Shown here piece after piece: positions 51,301 to 64,000 of a stretch of DNA of 64,000 bases (position 1 is the stretch's first letter; the number at the start of each line of letters is the position of its first letter). The position numbers were made by a program, and so were the translations under genes. The DNA is from Petrolisthes cinctipes (taxonomy: Eukaryota; Arthropoda; Malacostraca; Decapoda; Porcellanidae): the NCBI GenBank assembly GCA_033782935.1, contig JAWQEG010001420.1:1-64000 (forward strand), given 5' to 3'. The notes below the pieces were generated by a model. The model saw only the letters and a list, made by a program, of their open reading frames with translations. It searched no databases and was not told where the DNA came from.

Positions 51301-53685
51301 ATACGCCCGAAAATTCGATATTTTGGCGTCCCAGAAGCGATCAGTACATGCCTACTCCGTGTTAGAGTATTTTCATAATACAGGCCCAAAACATGCTGAA
51401 AATCGATCTTTTAGGTGCCCAAAGTCAATATGTGCATACATATTCGGTACCCGTTTATATCTCAAATTCAGGCTCAAAACACCCGAAAATTCGATATTTT
51501 TTAGTCCCAGAAGCGATCTGTACATGCCTACTCATTGCTAGAATATTTTCAAAATATTGGCCCAAAACATGCTAAAAATCGATATTTTAGGTGCCTGAAG
51601 TCGATATCTCAAATTCAGGCACAAAACACCTGAAAATTCGATATTTTGGGGTCCCAGAATCGATCTGTACACGCCTACTCAAATACAGGCCGAAAACATG
51701 CTGAAAATCGATATTTTTGGTGCCCAAAGTAAATATGTGTATGCTTCTTCTGTACCCGTTTATATCTCAAATTCAATCTCCAAACACCCGAAAATTCGAT
51801 ATTTTGGGGTCCCAGAAGCGATCTGTACTTGCCTACTCAGTACTAGATTGTTTTCAAAATATAGGCTCAAAACATGCTAAAAATCGATATTTTAAGTGTC
51901 CAAAGTCGATATGTGCATGCATCTTCTGAACCCGTTTATATCTCAAATTCAGGCTCAAAACACCCGAAAATTCGGTATTTTTGGGTCCTAGAAGCGATCT
52001 ATCCATGCCTACTCCTAGTTAGAATGATATCAAGATACAGACCAAAAACATGCTCAAAATCGATATTTTAGGTGCCCAAATGTCGATATGTGAATGCATC
52101 TTCAGTACCCGTTTATATCTGAAATTCAGGCTAAAAACACCCGAAAATTCGATATTTTGGGGTCCCAGAAGCGATCAGTACATGCCTACTCCGTGTTAGA
52201 GTATTTTCATAATACAGGCCCAAAACATGCTGAAAATCGATCTTTTAGGTGCCCAAAGTCAATATGTGCATACATTTTCTGTACCCGTTTATATCTCAAA
52301 TTCAGGCTCAAAACACCCGAAAATTCGATATTTTGGGGTCCCAGAAGCGATCTGTACATGCCTACTCATTGCTAGAATATTTTCAAAATATTGGCCCAAA
52401 ACATGCTAAAAATCGATATTTTAGGTGCCCGAAGTCGATATATAAAATTCAGGCACAAAACACCCGAAAATTCGATATTTTGGGGTCCCAGAATCGATCT
52501 GTACACGCCTACTCAAATACAGGCCGAAAACATGCTGAAAATCGATATTTTTGGTGCCCAAAGTCAATATGTGTATGCTTCTTCTGTACCCGTTTATATC
52601 TCAAATTCAATCTCCAAACACCTGAAAATTCGATATTTTGGCGTCCCAGAAGCGATCTGTACTTGCCTACTCAGTACTAGATTGTTTTCAAAATATAGGC
52701 TCAAAACATGCTAAAAATCGATATTTTAAGTGTACAAAGTCGATATGTGCATGCATCTTCTGTACCCGTTTATATCTCAAATTCAGGCTCAAAACACCCG
52801 AAAATTCGGTATTTTTGGGTCCTAGAAGCGTTCTATACATGCCTACTCCGTGTTAGAATGTTTTCAAGATACAGACCAAAAACATGCTCAAAAACGATAT
52901 TTTAGGTGGCCAAATGTCGATATGTGCATGCATCTTCAGTACCCGTTTATATCTCAAATTCAGGCTCAGAACACCCGAAAATTCGATATTTTGGGGTCCC
53001 AGAAGCGATCAGAACATGCCTTGTCCGTGTTAGAGTATTTTCATAATACAGGCCCAAAACATGCTGAAAATCGATCTTTTAGGTGCCCAAAGTCAATATG
53101 TGCATGCATCTTCTGTACCCGTTTATATCTCAAATTTAGGCTCAAAAAACCCGAAAATTCGATATTTTGGGGTCCCAGAAGCGATCTGTACATGCCTACT
53201 CAGTGCTAAAATATTTTCAAAATATAGGCCCAAAACATGCTAAAAATCGATATTTTAGGTGCCCAAAGTCGTTATTTCAAATTCAGGCCCAGAACACCTG
53301 AAAATTCGATATTTTGGTGTCACAGAAGCGATCTGTACATGCCTACTCCGTGTTAGAGTATTTTCAAAATACAGGCCCAAAACATACTGAAAATCGATCT
53401 TTTAGGTTCCCAAAACTCGATATGTGCATGCATCTTCTGTACCCGTTTATATCTCAAATTCAAACTCATAACACCCGAAAATTCGATATTTTGGGGTCCC
53501 ACAAGCGAGCTGTACATGCCTACTCCGTGTTAGAGTATTTTCAAAATACAAGCCCAAAACATACTGAAAATCGATCTTTTAGGTGCCCAAAAGTCGATAT
53601 GTGAATGCATATTCTGTACCCGTTTATATCTTAAATTCAGGCTCCAAACACCCGAAAATTCGATATTTTGGGGTCCCAGAAACGA
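48320..53685. repeat. 6.73-kb higher-order unit, copy Y, with about 1.36 kb deleted
   Basis: Starts where X ends. Its first 3.6 kb matches X at an offset of 6729-6730, and from about 51920 it matches X at an offset of 5365. The change of offset means about 1364 bp (about 45190-46555 of X) is absent. The deletion joins two homologous monomers in register, as expected for unequal exchange or slippage between repeats. Confidence 0.83.
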
Positions 53686-56600
53686 TCTGTACATGCCTAC
53701 TCAGATACAGGCCCAAAACATGCTGAAAATCGATATTTTAGGTGCCCAAAGTCAATATGTGTATGCATCTTCTGTACCCGTTTATATTCCAAATTCAACC
53801 TCAAAACACCCGAAAATTCGATATTTTTGTGTCCCACAAGCGATCTGTACATGCCTACTCAGTGCTAGAATTTTTTCAAAATATAGGCTCAAAACATGCT
53901 AAAAATCGATATTTTAAGTGTCCAAAGTCGATACGTGCATGCATCTTCTGTACCCGTTTATATCTCAAATTCAGGCTCAAAACACCCGAAAATTCGGTAT
54001 TTTTGGGTCCAACAAGCGATCTGTACATGCCTACTCCTAGTTAGAATGTTTTCAAGATACAGACCCAAAACATGCTCAAAATCGATATATTAGGTGCCCA
54101 AAAGTCGATATGTGCATGCATCTTCGGAACCCGTTTATATCTCAAATTCAACCTCAAAACACACGAGAATTCGTTTTTTTTGGGTCTGAGAAGCGATCTG
54201 TACATGCCTACTCCGATTTAGAGTATTTTCAAAATACAGGCCCAAAACATGCTGAAAATCGATCTTTTTGGTGCCCAAAAGTCGATATGTGCATGAGTTT
54301 TCTGTACCCGTTTATATCTCAAATTCAGGCTCCAAATACCCGAAAATTCGATATTTTGGGGTCCCAGAAGCGATCTGTACATGCCTACTCAGATGCAGGC
54401 CCAAAACATGCTGAAAATTGATATTTTAGGTGCCCAAAGTCAATACGTGTATGCATCTTCTGCACCCGTTTATATCCCAAATTCAACCTCAAAACACCCA
54501 AAAATTCGATATTTTTGGGTCATAGAAACGATCTGTACATGCCTACTCATTGCTAGAATGTTTTCAAGACACAGACCCAAAACATGCTCAAAATCGATAT
54601 TTTAGGTGCCCGAAAGTCGATATGTGCATGCATCTTCAGTACCCGTTTATATATCAAATTCAGGCTCAAAACACCCGAACATTCGATATTTTGGGGTCCC
54701 AGAAACGATCTGTAAATGCCTACTCCGTGTTAGAGTATTTTCAAAATACAGTCCCAAAACATGCTGAAAATCGATATTTTAGGTGCCCAAAGTCAATATG
54801 TGCATGCATCTTCTGTACCAGTTTATATCTCAAATTCAGGCTCAAAAAACCCGAAAATTCGATATTTTGGGGTCCCATAAGCGATCTGTACATGCCTACT
54901 CAGTGCTAGAATATTTTCAAAAAATAGGCCCAAAACATGATAAAAATCGATATTTTAGGTGCCTAAAGTCGATACCTAAAATTCAGGCCCAAAACACCCG
55001 AAAATTCGATATTTTGGGGTCCCAGAAGTAATCTGTACATGCTTACTCTGTGTTAGAGTATTTTCAAAATACAGGCCCAAAATATCTTGAAAATCGATCT
55101 TTTAGGTGCCCAAAAGTCGATATGTGAATGCCTATTCTGTACCCGTTTATATCTCAAATTCAGGCTCCAAACAACCGAAAATTCGATATTTTGGGGTCCC
55201 AGAAACGATCTGTACATGCCTACTCAGATACAAGCCCAAATGATGCTGAAAATCAATATTTTAGGTGCTCAAAGTCAATATGTGTATGCATCTTCTGCAC
55301 CCGTTTATATTCCAAATTCAACCTCAAAACACCCGAAAATTCGATATTTTTGGGTCCCACAAGCGATCTGTACATGCCTACTCAGTGCTAGAAATTTTTC
55401 AAAATATAGGCTCAAAACATGCTATAAATCGATATTTTAAGTGTTAAAAGTCGATATGTGCATGCACCTTCTGTACCCGTTTATATCTCAAATTCAGGCT
55501 CAAAACACCAGAAAATTCGGTATTTTGGGGTCCTACAAGCGATCTGTACATGCCTACATCTAGTTAGAATGTTTTCAAGATACAGACCCAAAACATGCTC
55601 AAAATCGATATATTAGGTGCCCAAAAGTCGATATGTGTATGCATCTTCTGCACCCGTTTATATCTCAAATTCAACCTCAAAACACCCGAAAATTCGTTAT
55701 TTTTGGGTCCGAGAAGCGATCTGTACATGCCTACTCCATGTTAGAGTATTTTTAAAATAAAGGCTCAAAACATACTAAAAATCGATCTTTTAGGTGCACA
55801 AAAGTCAATATGTGTATGCATCTTCTGCACACGTTTATATCCCAAATTCTACCTCAAAACAACCGAAAATTGTATATTTTTGGGTCCCAGAAGCGATCTG
55901 TACATGCCTACTAAGTGCTAGAAAGTTTTCAAAATATAGGCTCAAAACATGCTAAAAATCGATATTTTAAATGTCCAAAGTCGATATGTGCATGCATCTT
56001 CTGTACCCGTTTATATCTCAAATTCTGGCTCAAAACACCCGAAAATTCGGGATTTATGGGTCCTACAAGCGATCTGTACATGCCTACTCCTAGTTAGAAT
56101 GTTTTCAAGATACAGACCCAAAACATGCTCAAAATCGATATATTAGGTGCCCAAAAGTCGATATGTGCATGTATCTTCGAAACCCGTTTATATCTCAAAT
56201 TCAACCTCAAAACACCCGAAAATTCGTTATTTTTGGGTCCGAGAAGCGATCTGTACATGCCTACTCCATGTTAGAGTATTTTAAAAATAAAGGCTCAAAA
56301 CATACTAAAAATCGATCTTTTAGGTGCACAAAAGTCAATATGTGTATGCATCTTCTGCACACGTTTATATCCCAAATTCTACCTCAAAACAACCGAAAAT
56401 TGTATATTTTTGGGTCCCAGAAGCGATCTGTACATGCCTACTCAGTGCTAGAATGTTTTCATAATATAGGCTCAAAACATGCTAAAAATCGATATTTTAA
56501 ATGTCCAAAGTCGATATGTGCATGCATCTTCTGTACCCGTTTATATCTCAAATTCTTGGTCAAAACACTCGAAAATTCGGTATTTTTGGGTCCTAGAAGC

Positions 56601-58440
56601 GATCTGTACATGCCTAATCCTAGTTAGAATGTTTTCAAGATACAGACCCAAAACATGCTCAAAATCGATATTTTAGGTGCCAAAAAGTCGATATGTGCAT
56701 GCATCTTCAGTACGCGTTTATATCTCAAATTCAGGCTCAAAACACCCGAAAATTCGATATTTTGGGGTCCCATAAGCGATCTGTACATGACTACTCCATG
56801 TTAGAGTATTTTCAAAGTACAGGCCCAAAACATGATGAAAATCGATATTCTAGGTTCCCAAAGTCGATATCTCAAATTCAGGCCCAAAACACCCGAAAAT
56901 TCGATATTTTGGGGTCCCACAAGCGATCTGTACATGCCTACTCTGTGTTAGAGTATTTTCAAAATACAGGCCCAAAATATCTTGAAATTCGATCTTTTAG
57001 GTGCCCAAAAGTCGATATGTGAATGCATATTCTGTACCCGTTTATATCTCTAATTCAGGCTCCAAACTCCCGAAAAATCGATATTTTGGGGTCCCAGAAA
57101 CGATCTGTACATACCTACTCAGATACAAGCCCAAAACATGCTGAAAATCGATATTTTAGGTGCCCAAAGTCAATATGTGTATGCATCTTCTGCACCCGTT
57201 TATATTACAAATTCAACCTCAAAACACCCGAAAATTCGATATTTTTGGTTTCCACAAGCGATCTGTACATGCCTACTCAGTGCTAGAAATTTTTTAATAT
57301 ATTGGCTCAAAACATGCTAAAAATCGATATTTTAAGTGTCCAAAGTCGATATGTGCATGCATCTTCTGTACCCGTTTATATCTCAAATTCAAGCTCAAAA
57401 AACCCGAAAATTCGGTATTTTTGGGTCCTACAAGCGATCTGTACATGCCTACTCCTAGTTAGAATGTTTTCAAGATACAGACCCAAAACATGCTCAAAAT
57501 CGATATATTAGGTGCCCTAAAGTCGATATGTGCATGCATCTTCGGAACCCGTTTATATCTCAAATTCAACCTCAAAACACCCGAAAATTCGTTATTTTTG
57601 GGTCCGAGAAGCGATCTGTACATGCCTACTCCATGTTAGAATATTTTCAAAATAAAGGCCCAAAACATACTAAAAATCGATCTTTTAGGTGCACAAAAGT
57701 CAATATGTGTATGCATCTTCTGCACACGTTTATATCCCATATTCTACCTCAAAACAACCGAAAATTGTATATTTTTGGGTCCCAGAAGCGATCTGTACAT
57801 GCCTACTCAGTGCTAGAATGTTTTCAAAATATAGGTTAAAAACATGCTAAAAATCGATATTTTAAATGTCCAAAGTCGATATGTGCATGCATCTTCTGTA
57901 CCCGTTTATATCTCAAATTCTGGCTCAAAACTCCCGGAAATTCGGTATTTTTGTGTCCTAGAAGCGATCTGTACATGCCTAATCCTAGTTAGAATGTTTT
58001 CAAGATACAGACCCAAAACATGCTCAAAATCGATATTTTAGGTGCCAAAAAGTCGATATGTGCATGCATCTTCAGTACGCGTTTATATCTCAAATTCAGG
58101 CTCAAAACACCCGAAAATTCGATATTTTGGGGTCCGAGAAGCGATCTGTACATGCCTACTCCGAGTTAGAGAATTTTCAATTTACAGGCCCAAAACATGC
58201 TGAAAATCGATATTTTATGTGCCCAAAGTCAATATGTGCATGCATCTTCTGTACTAGTTTATATTTCAAATTCAACCTCAAAACACCCTAAAATTCGATA
58301 ATTTGGGGTCCCAGAAGCGTTTTGTACATGCCTACTCCGTGTTAGAGTGTTTTCAAAATACAGGCCCAAAACATGCTGAAAATCGATATTTTAGGTGCCC
58401 AAAGTCAATATGTGTATGCATCTTCTGCACCTGTTTATAT
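53686..58440. repeat. 1895-bp duplication with an inner 530-bp duplication
   Basis: About 55010-56150 matches 56905-58045 (offset 1895; for example 55128/57023 and 55949/57844). Within the first copy a three-monomer block is repeated at a 530-bp offset (55949/56479), and the second copy has it once. The stretch at 54200-54540 reappears 8.9 kb away near 63115-63455. Confidence 0.75.
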
Positions 58441-60680
58441 CCCAAATTCAGGCTCAAAACACCCTAAAATTCGGTATTTTTCGGTCCTAGAAGCGATCTA
58501 TACATGCCTACTCCTAGTTAGAATGTTTTCAAGATACAGACCAAAAACATGCTCAAAATCGATATGTTAAGTGCCCAAATGTCGATATATGCATGCATCT
58601 TCAGTACCCATTTATATCTCAAATTCAGGCTCAAAACACCCGAAAATTCGATATTTTGGGGTCCCAGTAGCGATCAGTACATGCCTACTCCGTTTTAGAG
58701 TATTTTCATAATACAGGCCTAAAACATGCTGAAAATCGATCTTTTAGGTGCCCAAAGTCAATATGTGCATGCATCTTCTGTACCCGTTTATATCTCAAAT
58801 TCAGGCTCAAAACACCCGTAAATTCGATATTTTGGGGTCCCAGCAGCGATCTGTACATGCCTACTCATTGCTAGAATATTTTCAAAATATTGGCCCAAAA
58901 AATGCTAGAAATCGATATTTTATGTGCCCAAAGTCGATATCTCAAATTCAGGCACAAAACACCCGAAAATTCGATATTTTGGGGTCCCAGAAGCGATCTG
59001 TACACGCCTACTCAAATACAGGCCGAAAACATGCTGAAAATCGATATTTTTGGTGCCCATAGTCAATATGTGTATGCTTCTTCTGTACCCGTTTATATCT
59101 CAAATTCAATCTCCAAACACCCGAAAATTCTATATTTTGGGATCCCAGAAGAGATCTGTACATGCCTACTCAGTACTAGATTGTTTTTTTTTAAATATAG
59201 GCTCAAAACATGCTAAAAAGCGATATTTTAAGTGTCCAAAGTCGATATGTGCATGCATCTTCTGTACCCGTTTATATCTCAAATTCAATCTCAAAACACC
59301 CGAAAATTCGGTATTTTTGTGTCCTAGAAGCGATCTATACATGCCTACTCCTAGTTAGAATGTTTTTAAGATACAGACCAAAAACATGCTCAAAATCGAT
59401 ATTTTAGTTGCCCAAATGTCGATATGTGCATGCATCTTCAGTACCCGTTTATATCTCAAATTCAGGCTCAAAACACCCGCAAATTCGATATTTTGGCGTC
59501 CCAAAAGCGATCAGTACTTGCCTACTCCGTGTTAAAGTATTTTCATAATACAGGCCTAAAACTTGCTGAAAATCGATCTTTTAGGTGCCCAAAGTCAATA
59601 TGTGCATGCATCTTCTGTACCCGTTTATATCTCAAATTCAGGCTCAAAAAACCCGAAAATTCGATATTTTGGGGTCCCTGAAGCGATCTGTACATGCCTA
59701 CTCAGTGCTAGAATATTTTCAAATTATAGGCCCAAAACATGCTAAAAATCGATATTTTAGGTGCCCAAAGTCGATATCTCAAATTCAGGCACAAAACACC
59801 CGAAAATTCGATATTTTGGGGTCCCAGAAGCGATCTGTACACGCCTACTCAAATACAGGCCGAAAACATGCTGAAAATCGATATTTTTGGTGCCCATAGT
59901 CAATATGTGTATGCTTCTTCTGTACCCGTTTATATCTCAAATTCAATCTCCAAACACCCGAAAATTCGATATTTTGGGGTCCCAGAAGCGATCTGTACAT
60001 GCCTACTCAGTACTAGATTGTTTTTTTTTAAATATAGGCTCAAAACATGCTAAAATGCGATATTTTAAGTGTCCAAAGTCGATATGTGCATGCATCTTCT
60101 GTACCCGTTTATATCTCAAATTCAATCTCAAAACACCCGAAAATTCGGTATTTTTGTGTCCTAGAAGCGATCTATACATGCCTACTCCTAGTTAGAATGT
60201 TTTCAAGATACAGACCAAAAACATGCTCAAAATCGATATTTTAGGTGCCCAAATGTCGATATGTGAATGCATCTTCGGTACCCGTTTATATCTCAAATTC
60301 AGGCTCAAAACACCCGAAAATTCGATATTTTTTCGTCCCAAAAGCGATCAGTACTTGCCTACTCCGTGTTAGAGTATTTTCATAATACAGGCCCAAAACA
60401 TGCTGAAAATCGATCTTTTAGGTGACCAAAATCAATATGTGCATGCATCTTCTGTATCCGTTTATATCTCAAATTCAGGCTCAAAACACCCGAAAATTCG
60501 ATATTTCGGGGTCCCATAAGCGATCTGTACATGCCTACTCAGTGCTAGAATATTTTCAAAAAATAGGCCCAAAACATGCTAAAAATCGATATTTTAGGTG
60601 CCCAAAGTCGATATCTCAAATTCAGGCCCAAAACACCCGAAAATTCGATATTTTGGGGTCCCAGAAGCGATCTGTACATG
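58440..60680. repeat. 837-bp higher-order repeat, about 2.5 units
   Basis: Landmarks at 58748, 59050 and 59210 recur at 59585, 59887 and 60047. The private marker is a nine-T run in place of TTTTCA in one monomer (about 59183 and 60020). Four 176-bp monomers and one 129-bp monomer plus the longer T-run give 837. The third unit diverges near 60680. Confidence 0.86.
59744..59872. repeat. Representative 129-bp monomer carrying both deletions
   Basis: This monomer has the 29-bp half-A deletion (GTCGATATCTCAAAT) and the 18-bp half-B deletion (ACTCAAATACAGGCC), so 176-29-18=129 bp. Monomers of this type occur once per unit in the 990, 1187, 1892 and 837-bp higher-order families and also in the 3.6-kb unit. 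Confidence 0.9.
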
Positions 60681-63600
60681 CCTACTCTGTGTTAGAGTAT
60701 TTTCAAAATACAGGCCCAAAATATCTTGAAATTCGATCTTTTAGGTGCCCAAAAGTCGATATGTGAATGCCTATTCTGTACCCGTTTATATCTCTAATTC
60801 AGGCTCAAAACACCCGAAAATACGATATTTTGGGGTCCCATAAGCGATCTGTACATGCCTACTCAGTGCTAAAATATTTTCAAAATATAGGCCCAAAACA
60901 TGCTAAAAATCGATATTTTAGGTGCACAAAGTTAATATGTGTATGCATCTTCTGCACCCGTTTATATCCCAAATTCAACCTCAAAACATCCGAAAATTCG
61001 ATATTTCGGGGTCCCAGAAGCGATCAGTACATGCCTACTTCGTGTTAGAGTATTTTCAAAATACAGGCCCAAAACATGCTGAAAATCGATATTTTAGGTG
61101 CCCAAAGTTAATATGTGTATGCATCTTCTGCACCCGTTTATATCCCAAATTCAACCTCAAAACATCGGAAAATTCGATATTTTGGGGTCCCAGAAGCGAT
61201 TTGTACATGCCTACTCTGTGTTAGAGTATTTTCAGAATTCATGCCCAAAACATACTGAAAATCGATCTTTTAGGTGCCCAAAAGTCGATATGTGCATGCA
61301 TCTTATGTACCCGTTTTTATCTCAAATTCAGGCTCCAAACACCCGAAAATTCGATATTTTGGGGTCCAAGAAACGATCTGTACATGCCTACTCCATGTTA
61401 GAGTATTTTCAAAATACAGGCCCAAAACATGCTGAAAATCGATATTCTAGGTTCCCAAAGTCAATATGTGCATGCATCTTCTGTACCCGTTTATATCTCA
61501 AATTCAGGCTCAAAAAACCCTAAAATTCGATATTTTGGGGTCCCAGAAGCGATCTGTACATGCCTAGTCAGTGCTAAAATATTTTCAAAATATAGGCCCA
61601 AAACATGCTGAAAATCGATATTCTAGGTTCCCAAAGTCAATATGTGCATGCATCTTCTGTACCCGTTTATATTCCAAATTCAACCTCAAAACACCCGAAA
61701 ATTCGATATTTTTGGGTCCCACAAGCGATCTGTACATGCCTACTCAGTGCTAGAATTTTTTCAAAATATAGGCTCAAAACATGCTAAAAATCGATATTTT
61801 AAGTGTCCAAAGTCGATATGTGCCTGCATCTTCTGTACCCGTTTATTTCTCAAATTCAGGCTCAAAACACCCGAAAACTCGGTATTTTTGGGTCCTACAA
61901 GCGATCTGTACATGCCTACTCCTAGTTAGAATGTTTTCAATATACAGACCCAAAACATGCTCAAAATCGATATATTACGTGCCCAAAAGTCGATATGTGA
62001 ATGCATCTTCGGAACCCGTTTATATCTCAAATTCAACCTCAAAACACCCGAGAATTCGTTATTTTTGGGTCCAAGAAGCGATCTGTACATGCCTACTCCG
62101 TGTTAGAGTATTTTCAAAATAGAGGCCCAAAACATACTAAAAATCGATCTTTTAGGTGCAGAAAAGTCAATATGTGTATGCATCTTCTGCACCCGTTTAT
62201 ATTCCAAATTCAACCTCAAAAACACCCAAAAATTCTATATTTTTGGGTCCCAGAAGCGATCTGTACATGCCTACTCAGTGCTAGAATGTTTTCAAAATAT
62301 AGGCTCAAAACATGCAAAAAATCGATATTTTATGTGTCCAAAGTCGATATGTGCATGCATCTTCTGTACCCGTTTATATCTCAAATTCAGGCTCAAAACA
62401 CTCGAAAATTCGGTATTTTTGGGTCCTAGAAGCAATCTGTACATGCCTACTCCTAGTTAGAATGTTTTCAAGATACAGACCCAAAACATGCTCAAAATCA
62501 ATATTTTAGGTGCCCGAAAGTCGATATGTGCATGCATCTTCAGTACCCGTTTATATCTCAAATTCAGGCTCAAAACACCCGAACATTCGATATTTTGGGG
62601 TCCCAGAAACAATCTGTAAATGCCTACTCCGTGTTAGAGTATTTTCAAAATACAGACCCAAAACATGCTGAAAATCGATATTTAGGTTCCCAAAGTCAAT
62701 ATGTGCATGCATCTTCTGTACCAGTTTATATCTCAAATTCAGGCTCAAAACACCCGAAAATTCGATATTTTGGGGTCCCAGAAGCGATCTGTACATGCCT
62801 ACTCCGTGTTAGAGTATTTTCATAATACAGGTCCAAAACATGCTGAAAATCGATCTTTTAGGTGCCCAAAGTCAATATGTGTATGCATCTTCTGTACCCG
62901 TTTATATCTCAAATTCAGGCTCAAAAAACCCGAAAATTCGGAATTTTTGGGTCCTAGAAGCGATCTGTACATGCCTACTCAGTGATAAAATATTTTCAAA
63001 ATATAGGCCCAAAACATGCTAAAAATCGATATTTTAGGTGCCCAAAGTCGTTATCTCAAATTCAGGCGCAGAACACCCGAAAATTCGATATTTTGGGGTC
63101 CCAGAAGCGATCGGTACATGCCTACTCCGTGTTAGAGTATTTTCAAAATACAGGCCCAAAACATGCTGAAAATCGATCTTTTTGGTGCCCAAAAGTCGAT
63201 ATGTGCATGAGTCTTCTGTACCCGTTTATATCTCAAATTCAGACTCCAAATACCCGAAAATTCGATATTTTGGGGTCCCAGAAGCGATCTGTACATGCCT
63301 ACTCAGATGCACGCCCAAAACATGCTGAAAATTGATATTTTAGGAGCCCAAAGTCAATACGTGTATGCATCTTCTGCACCCGTTTATATCCCAAATTCAA
63401 CCTCAAAACACCCAAAAATTCGATATTTTTGGGTCATAGAAACGATCTGTACATGCCTACTCAGTGCTAGAATGTTTTCAAAATATAGGCTCAAAACATG
63501 CAAAAAATCGATATTTTAAGTGTCCAAAGTCGATATGTGCATCCATCTTCTGTACCTGTTTACATCTCAAATTCAGGTTCAAAACACCCGAAAATTGGGT

Positions 63601-64000
63601 ATTTTTGGGTCCTAGAAGCAATCTGTACATGCCTACTTCTAGTTAGAATGTTTTCAAGATACAGACCCAAAACATGCTCAAAATCGATATTTTAGGTGCC
63701 CGAAAGTCGATATGTGCATGCATCTTCAGTACCCGTTTATATCTCAAATTCAGGATCAAAACACCCGAACATTCGATATTTTGGGGTCCCAGAAACAATC
63801 TGTAAATGCCTACTCCGTGTTAAAGTATTTTCAAAATACAGGCCCAAAACATGCTGAAAATCGATATTTAGGTGCCCAAAGTCAATATGTGCATGCATCT
63901 TCTGTACCAGTTTATATCTCAAATTCAGGCTCAAAACACCCGAAAATTCGATATTTTGGGGTCCCAGAAGCGATCTGTACATGCCTACTCAGTGCTAGAT
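60680..64000. repeat. Right part of the array, mixed monomers with a 1186-bp recurrence
   Basis: Two consecutive near-identical monomers occur at about 60922-61270. About 61642-62000 resembles 53757-54110. About 62270-62800 recurs at 63456-63990 (offset 1186). The monomer makeup differs from the earlier 1187-bp family: here single 147 and 158-bp monomers replace the 176+129 pair. The array is cut by the window end. Confidence 0.75.

Larger units (their letters stand above)
2241..64000. repeat. Satellite DNA array, 176-bp monomer, about 350 copies, continues past the right edge
   Basis: From the GA/satellite junction to the last base, the sequence is one head-to-tail array in a single orientation. 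Successive landmarks (the CGATAT-TTTT box, TGCATGCATC, CAGGCYCAAAACA, GTCCCAGAAGCGATC) return every 176 bp where monomers are full length. A hand-built consensus has 70 G+C of 176 (about 40%). Monomers start mid-unit at the left edge, and the last one is cut by the window end. Open frames of 60 to 247 residues occur on both strands throughout. They repeat in register with the monomer, shift frame because 176 is not divisible by 3, and have no conserved start or stop, so I annotate no gene here. A centromeric or pericentromeric location is plausible for such an array but not shown. Confidence 0.97.

Noticed and set aside
2587..64000. Hundreds of 60-140 residue open frames with recurring CxxK/YFQNxGPKH peptides, resembling a gene family
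   Set aside because: They recur at 176 bp or at higher-order spacing, cover overlapping frames and both strands, and stop wherever the frame shift caused by the monomer length brings in a stop. This is a repeat artefact and not a multigene family.
2241..64000. CRISPR array
   Set aside because: Direct repeats are contiguous 176-bp monomers with no unique spacers, no leader and no cas genes, in eukaryotic DNA.
2241..64000. Telomeric or rDNA-type repeat
   Set aside because: No TTAGGG-like hexamers and no rRNA sequence. The monomer is a typical mid-length satellite.
2241..64000. Definite centromere call
   Set aside because: Array size, higher-order structure and a CENP-B-like motif are suggestive, but sequence alone cannot show CENP-A occupancy or chromosomal position.

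Overview
The window is non-coding, repeat-dominated eukaryotic (most likely metazoan) DNA. The animal assignment rests on a LINE retrotransposon with an RTE-like reverse transcriptase at the left end, long AAT, GAT, AG and TC microsatellites, and a very large satellite array. The species cannot be named from sequence alone. I see no host protein-coding gene, tRNA, rRNA, CRISPR array or prokaryotic feature.

Layout. (1) 1-1169: the 3' part of an RTE-like LINE, cut by the window edge and broken by a frameshift. It runs straight into a microsatellite tail. (2) 1170-2242: about 1.1 kb of stacked simple repeats. (3) 2241-64000: one uninterrupted, head-to-tail satellite array of about 61.8 kb, or roughly 350 monomers, which runs off the right edge. 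The basic monomer is 176 bp and about 40% GC. It is itself an old duplication of two diverged half-units of about 87 and 89 bp. Three shortened monomer classes recur: 147 bp, 158 bp, and 129 bp (both deletions in one monomer).

Organisation of the array. The left 3.4 kb is made of full-length monomers with little higher order. From about 5620 to 20110 there are four tandem copies of a 3.6-kb higher-order unit. Each copy carries the same T-tract-plus-170-bp insertion, which looks like the 3' end of a short retroposon on the minus strand. The tail of that unit seeds a 990-bp higher-order family (19195 to about 23700). Irregular monomers follow to about 29.9 kb. Then come tandem units of 1187 bp (x2), 807 bp (x2), 1892 bp (x2), a 6.73-kb unit followed by a second copy carrying a 1.36-kb internal deletion, a 1895-bp unit (x2, overlapping) and an 837-bp unit (x2.5). 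Blocks of the same monomers reappear kilobases apart.

How to read it. Nothing here works as a gene set. The window records satellite evolution by unequal exchange, conversion and block duplication next to a transposon-rich edge. Such arrays are often centromeric or pericentromeric, but nothing in the sequence proves that. The many open frames inside the array come from the repeat. The monomer length is not a multiple of three, so successive monomers shift frame, and the same 60-140 residue peptides recur on both strands without any conserved reading frame.

The most interesting signals are: the dimeric origin of the monomer; a block of about 32 bp repeated every 88 bp and untouched by every recurrent deletion; an alternating purine-pyrimidine tract that is the site of three different rearrangements; and the nested higher-order units. 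All identities and boundaries were judged by eye, so boundaries are good to a few tens of bases.
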